From positions 3,782,001 to 3,846,000 of the forward strand of contig OY744467.1 in the NCBI GenBank assembly GCA_963556145.1: a stretch of DNA of 64,000 nt, in the 5' to 3' direction. Shown piece by piece: positions 59,452-64,000 of this stretch. The stretch is from Hygrocybe punicea (Eukaryota; Basidiomycota; Agaricomycetes; Agaricales; Hygrophoraceae). The stretch's first letter is position 1, and each line of letters opens with the position of its first letter. A program made the translations under genes and the position numbers. The notes under the pieces were generated by a model. The model made no database searches. It saw only the letters and a program-made list of their open reading frames with translations, and was not told the DNA's origin.

Positions 59452-59765
59452 CGTTCTATCCCTCCACCTGTGTTGCAATTCAGAAATTTAATACAAGCCT
59501 TACATCCCGTGCATAACGCACCGTTGTATTACTGTCACCGCTAGACGGCGCTACGTACGCCACATCCATACAATAGAGCTTTATTTTCCCCACTTCCTGA
59601 GATCCCTGCCAAGCTGAACGCTGATCGTCATGTATATTTGGCATGGACATCTCCATTAAACGTTAAACGTTAAACCCTTGTAGAAATACCACTGTGTATC
59701 GACAAGGGATTTTTATTAGTGTGCTGACTCATCCTTCAGCTCTCTTCTACTAACCAAAACACGGT
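59452..59765. promoter_or_regulatory. Intergenic region with GTTAAAC repeats upstream of U2AF1
   Basis: 314 bp without a gene. At 59657-59678 CATTAAACGTTAAACGTTAAAC gives three overlapping TTAAACG units, about 95 bp before the U2AF1 start codon, a candidate control element. Confidence 0.4.
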
Positions 59766-60699
59766 ATGGCGTCCCACCTAGTGAGTCACTCCTCCTCCAC
59801 ACGCACCCCGTCGTTGTGCTGAACAGCGACACCAGGCAAATATCTTTGGCACGGAGCAAGACCGTGTCAACTGCTCATTCTACTACAAAGTAACTCCTTT
59901 ATCACAGCGTATCTAGTTTTCTCAATTTTTTGGAAACAGATCGGTGCCTGCCGCCACGGTGACCGCTGCTCGCGCAAGCACATCCGACCCCCCTTCTCTC
60001 AGACAATCCTCCTCCCCAATGTCTATCACAATCCCGCCCACGACCCTGTCTGCAAACAGACAGAGCGCGAGCTGCAGGAGGGCTTCGACGCGGTCTACGA
60101 GGATCTCTACTGCGAGCTCGCAAAATTCGGACATCTCCTCGAACTGCATGTGCGTCCACCCGTCACCGACGGAGTCTTTCGTCTTTCATTCTTATTTTTC
60201 GCTACTTTAAAACCGTCTGGCAGGTGTGCGATAACGTGGGCGATCATCTCATTGGAAACGTATATGCACGCTTCGAGTGGGAGACAGAAGCCCAAGCTGC
60301 CGTAGACAACCTCAACAACCGCTGGTACGCCGGTAAGTACATTATGCTCTTTGGTGTTTTTTTTTTGTTGGCCAACACATTTTCCCTCAAGGCAGACCGT
60401 TATATGCCGAGCTCTCCCCCGTGACCGACTTCCGCGAGGCCTGCTGCCGCCAAAACGAGAATGGCGAGTGCAACCGTGGGGGCTTCTGCAACTTCATGCA
60501 CCTGCGCCTCGCTTCAAAGGAGCTCGTCTCGTCCCTCCGCGTCGGGCAACGCCTCGACAGGCGACTCAACCCACCCAAGGCAGAGGGTGGCGGTGGCGGG
60601 TGGGAGCCTTCTAAAAGGGAGGCAGGCCGCGGCCGCAGTGCCAGCCCGGGCCGAATGGGCGCGTCGACGACGGGTGAAGACCGATGGACAAGGAAGTAG
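59766..60699 (+). CDS. U2AF1: U2AF small subunit (U2 snRNP auxiliary factor)
   Basis: Five exons (59766-59780, 59836-59889, 59940-60149, 60224-60332, 60392-60699) total 696 nt, 231 aa. Order: N-terminal CCCH finger ([20 protein letters not shown]), a UHM/RRM-like domain (ILLPNVYHNP to NNRWYAGRPLYAELSP, with YARFEWETEAQAA), a second CCCH finger (CCRQNENGECNRGGFCNFMH) and a glycine/arginine/serine tail (RGRSASPGR). The family binds the AG of 3' splice sites with U2AF65 in the nucleus. The first exon is only 15 nt (MASHL). The stop is 59 bp from the stop of convergent ALG14. Confidence 0.95.
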
Positions 60700-60758
60700 A
60701 TGGGAAGACTTCTATTACATAGTCTATTACAACTGATTGTTAACTAAATAAAAAACCC

Positions 60759-61670
60759 TCAAACCAACCAACCACGATATTCTGCAGTCCCATGGTCGTC
60801 GAGCAACAAGGGCCATTGCACCACGAATCTACAACAACCAGAAATGAAAAATGAGTGGTATCATCATGACACACGAAGCATGGGAAGACACGACTTGCCG
60901 GTCAACAAATGGGCAGAGCAACTTTCCTGAAAGGGACAGCGATCGGACACGCGCGAAAGATTCCACGTAAATGAGAGTGGGCGACGGGAAGCCCAGGAAC
61001 TGCGTAGCTTCAAGGATGAGTGTAATGTCGGCCACGAATTCAGGGTGGACACACTCTGTTCAGATATACGGCCCCGCAAAGCGCAATGCATGTCCCCGGT
61101 CCATTGAGGATGAGCACATCTGCAAAGGAGGCGCGAGGGAGTGCCCATGAACGAAGATGAGGCACGAGCATCACTTGATAGATACAGAACCAGAGAGAGA
61201 AAAGGGTCGTCGGGATCGCCATGAGGAGCGACTGGTGCACCCGTCGTGCACGTGGAATGGTCAGTAGGCGGTACTGCTATAGTTTAGGGGAAGTGGTTCA
61301 GAAAGTGCGGAGATGACCGGAATTACCTGTTCTGACGATGATTGGGGTGCTTTAAGTTCCTCCAAGGCTATGGCCTTGTCAGCGCTGAGGGTATCCCCCT
61401 CGCTCAGAACATATGTTCGCGGAGAATATCGATTAAAATCGAGTGAAGAGATAAGCGTTAAAGCTTCGCTCGTGTGACCACCTAAGATCAGACATGCCTG
61501 TTCAGCTTGTTAGTTGGCAGGCTGGAAGTGCGCTTGCCTGATCCCAGAAAAATGGCCAGACTGCAAGTTGACCACTTCTTCCTGAGTTTAGGTTGGTGCC
61601 TAGGTACGATGAAGTACAAGCGGATGAGGAACAGAGCCAGAACAACCATGCACGGCAGTGTTGTGCCCAT
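60759..61670 (-). CDS. ALG14: Alg14, UDP-GlcNAc transferase membrane subunit
   Basis: Five exons (61670-61538, 61481-61327, 61273-61055, 60999-60899, 60828-60759) sum to 678 nt, 225 aa plus stop. The N-terminal anchor (MVVLALFLIRLYFIV) precedes the nucleotide-sugar loop LAIFLGSGGHTSEALTL; then TYVLSEGDTLSADKA, ADVLILNGPGTC, LIYVESFARVRSLSLSGK and the end FVVQWPLLLDDHGTAEYRG. Alg14 recruits catalytic Alg13 to the ER for the second GlcNAc of dolichol-linked oligosaccharide. The first and fourth introns begin GC (GCAAGC, GCAAGT); both are required for the frame. Length fits the family. Confidence 0.92.
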
Positions 61671-63490
61671 CTATAGTCGAAAATGTGCTGACCAGTTCTG
61701 TTATTGCACAAGAAGTGAGTTTTGCGAAGTGAGCCGCGAGCAGAAAATACAAACGGAGGCTTTTGGTGCTGTTTTGCTGCAATGCCCAACCAAATAAATA
61801 CCAGAAAAATTGTAGGACACTGTTGACATGTTACACAACAAATGCTACTGCAATGTCAAGGCTTTTTATGTAAAAATAGAGTCAATATTAATTAAATTTG
61901 ATAAATTTGTTGAAATCTGCACTTTCTTTGGCATTAGAATTGTTATTCTGCTTATTCCTTATTCGTGTTGTAAAATGACTCATTGCAGGTACACAATAAA
62001 TTTTCAGTACTTTATTTAATGGAAGAAAAATGATGTTTCTGGTCATTTGGAAAAAATGCCACACCAAAATATGCTTTCTTAACTTACCTGTAACCATTTA
62101 TCACTCTTCTTTACCTTTCATTATAGCTGCTGTATTCTAACTTCTGTATCCTGCCTTTCCAGCACCATGAATGATTTAAAGCAGAATACCAAGCATTTCC
62201 AGTGTTTTGTATTTGATTTTTCTTGAGCAGAGATGTAGTCTAATCTCTTTAAAGTATAGATGTGAATTGTAGTATAGGACCTAGAGAAAACATCAAATAT
62301 TTTAAAAATATCAACATACTGCAGCTTGCTCGGTAACTTGTACAATGTGGGATGTTGACTATATCTTCACAATAATGGCATATGAAATTCTCAAAAAATG
62401 CCTCATGTTTTCTATTAACCTTACACAACTACCTTTACTCTGGAGGGATTTTATTTAGAACAAATTAGGTGCCAAAAATTCTTTGTCAAACCAGACAGCA
62501 TAAGGTTTTCAGCAATTCATGGATTTGGTAAATTTGTCTTCATATACTACTCAATAAATTTCCAGGACTTTCTACATATCTCTCCACATGATGTACAACA
62601 AGTCCTCCTGCAAAGGCAAAGCATTTTGAGTTCAACTGGACTTGGTATTAATTTACTGACAACATTGTATGAATATTCAACCATGATTCTAATTTAGCTT
62701 GAAATCCTTAGCCTTTGTAGGCAAAGTTGTAGCAGGATATGTGAAGAACCTCTTACAATTTTATAGGAATTTATTTAGTTGTATGCCATGCAAAGTCTGA
62801 ACCCCAGGTAAAAGCAATTATTTTTTAATTATTTTTTTAATTATTTTTTTTCTACAACAAACACCAGTATCAGCAGGAGACTGATGAGGATTTTTTGCAA
62901 TCAAATAATACGCAGATATCCAGTCACATTTTGAAACTGGTTATCTCACTTGTGAAAATATTGCAGAAAATAATATTATCTAAAAGTGGTATTCATACAG
63001 AAAATAGTGCATACAGAAAATACAATTATTTAGGCCTTTATTGTTTTCATTATTGTGAACATGTATTCAGAAAAGAGAAAATGATTCAAATATTTAGAAT
63101 TTCTAGACCAATATCTATGGCTTTTATTGTGAGGGCAGAATTTCACTGAATTTAAAGTTTACTTTATTGTAGTCTAATCATGCCTGATGTTATGGGTTCA
63201 AGACTCATACAGACTGCACTCACCCCCCCATGATCAAGAGCCCTTGTGCCTCTCCTAAGTCTCCTTTCCTTAAGTTTCACCCCAGGGTTTCCACTCCTTT
63301 TCCCAGGTTGTGGTTTCACTCCATTTTTCCTCATTCACTCTGGAGGAGACATCTCCTCCTGAGTATGTCCTTCCTCTATTTTTGTTCAACAAACTGCCAT
63401 CCTGGAGCTCATGTCGGCCATTCCTTTCGGAACCATCAGCGAGAATGATACCATTAATCACCAGGCTTTTGGGGCCTATTGCTGGATGCT
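61671..63490. other. AT-rich region without recognised gene
   Basis: Short frames only and low GC, clearly different from the gene block. TTTTTTAATTATTTTTTTAATTA near 62820 is a simple repeat. No transposon protein is visible; it could be part of a non-coding element tied to the hairpin that follows. Confidence 0.6.
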
Positions 63491-63494
63491 CAAC

Positions 63495-63945
63495 AGCTAG
63501 TGTTTTGAAGTCCAGTTGTGCAGTCTGTAACAGTCTTTTGCAAATTTGACATGTATTTTACATATTTGAAGGGTAAAAAATAAGATATTGACCTTGAAAC
63601 TTTTGTCATGAGAAGCTGAAGTTATATTGGTTGATAATGTCTATTGTTCCTGAATGATTTCAAGCATCAAATATCCAAGAGAAATGCATTCATTCTAGCA
63701 GTTGCTACATTGTCCACATTTTTGCCCTTTTGTAGCAACTGCTAGAATGAATGCATTTCTCTTGGATATTTGATGCTTGAAATCATTCAGGAACAATAGA
63801 CATTATCAACCAATATAACTTCAGCTTCTCATGACAAAAGTTTCAAGGTCAATATCTTATTTTTTACCCTTCAAATATGTAAAATACATGTCAAATTTGC
63901 AAAAGACTGTTACAGACCACACAACTGCACTTCAAAACACTATTG
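63495..63945. repeat. Long inverted repeat (hairpin)
   Basis: Arms of about 215 bp (63495-63709 and 63731-63945) are near-perfect complements around a 21-nt loop. The inner edge is CTAGCAGTTGCTACA and the outer edge is near AGTGTTTTGAAGT. The outermost 40 bp have several mismatches. It resembles a fold-back MITE; no flanking duplication is evident. Confidence 0.9.
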
Positions 63946-64000
63946 ACAGCTACAACAACATACAGAGGGGTGGATCCAACCATTCAAATGCACTCAATCG

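Noticed and set aside
61888..62345. Short frames in the AT-rich tail as genes.
   Set aside because: Under 100 codons, no family resemblance, low complexity and no splice-consistent extension.

Overview
The window is from a filamentous basidiomycete, most likely an agaricomycete. The evidence is intron-dense genes with introns of about 45-75 nt, the basidiomycete repeat-associated families DUF6589, DUF6698 and Tnp2, and an orderly set of fungal housekeeping genes. I cannot name the species.

Positions 1-41,915 are a dense transposon island. A decayed minus-strand non-LTR retrotransposon (about 12,905 down past position 1) is split by a 6.75-kb fold-back element (2906-9658). That element has inverted arms of about 3 kb, an 8-bp target duplication, arrays of GGGAYRTCCC palindromes and long GC-skewed tracts; a 100-N assembly gap lies near its centre. 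Then come a Copia 5' LTR with a gag fragment (12,983-13,869) and an element bounded by gapped terminal inverted repeats (13,905-25,688). This element carries two convergent genes, a broken DUF6589 gene and an apparently open RecQ-type helicase gene. A young, complete 6.4-kb LINE (16,409-22,810; perfect target duplication, poly(A), intact 1311-aa ORF2) sits inside the DUF6589 gene. Next is a 16.2-kb CACTA/EnSpm-type element (25,751-41,915; TTA duplication) with a Tnp2 transposase, a DUF6698 gene, a coiled-coil gene and a small ORF. It is itself split by a hAT-type element (34,173-41,757; 8-bp duplication), which in turn is split by an LTR retrotransposon without pol (34,415-40,770; twin 1653-bp LTRs, CTATC duplication).

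From 43,189 to 61,670 there is a compact euchromatic gene block: CSF1 (bridge-like lipid transfer protein), YIP1 (Golgi membrane traffic), NSA2 (60S assembly), a mitochondrial-carrier-family protein, a Zn2Cys6 transcription factor, the U2AF small subunit and ALG14 (N-glycan synthesis). Gaps between genes here are 60-320 bp. Exon sums are exact multiples of three for YIP1, NSA2 (minus its first codons), the carrier, the transcription factor, U2AF1 and ALG14. Three introns appear to be GC-AG. The last 2.3 kb is AT-rich, shows no gene and ends in a long perfect-looking hairpin.

A common theme is CpG decay in the repeats. Palindrome centres are CG, CA or TG and never TA. The five LTR-LTR differences I see are all CpG transitions. 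Nearly all premature stops are TGA in contexts that fit CGA. This points to cytosine methylation of the transposon island. The most novel object is the TIR-bounded DUF6589-RecQ pair.
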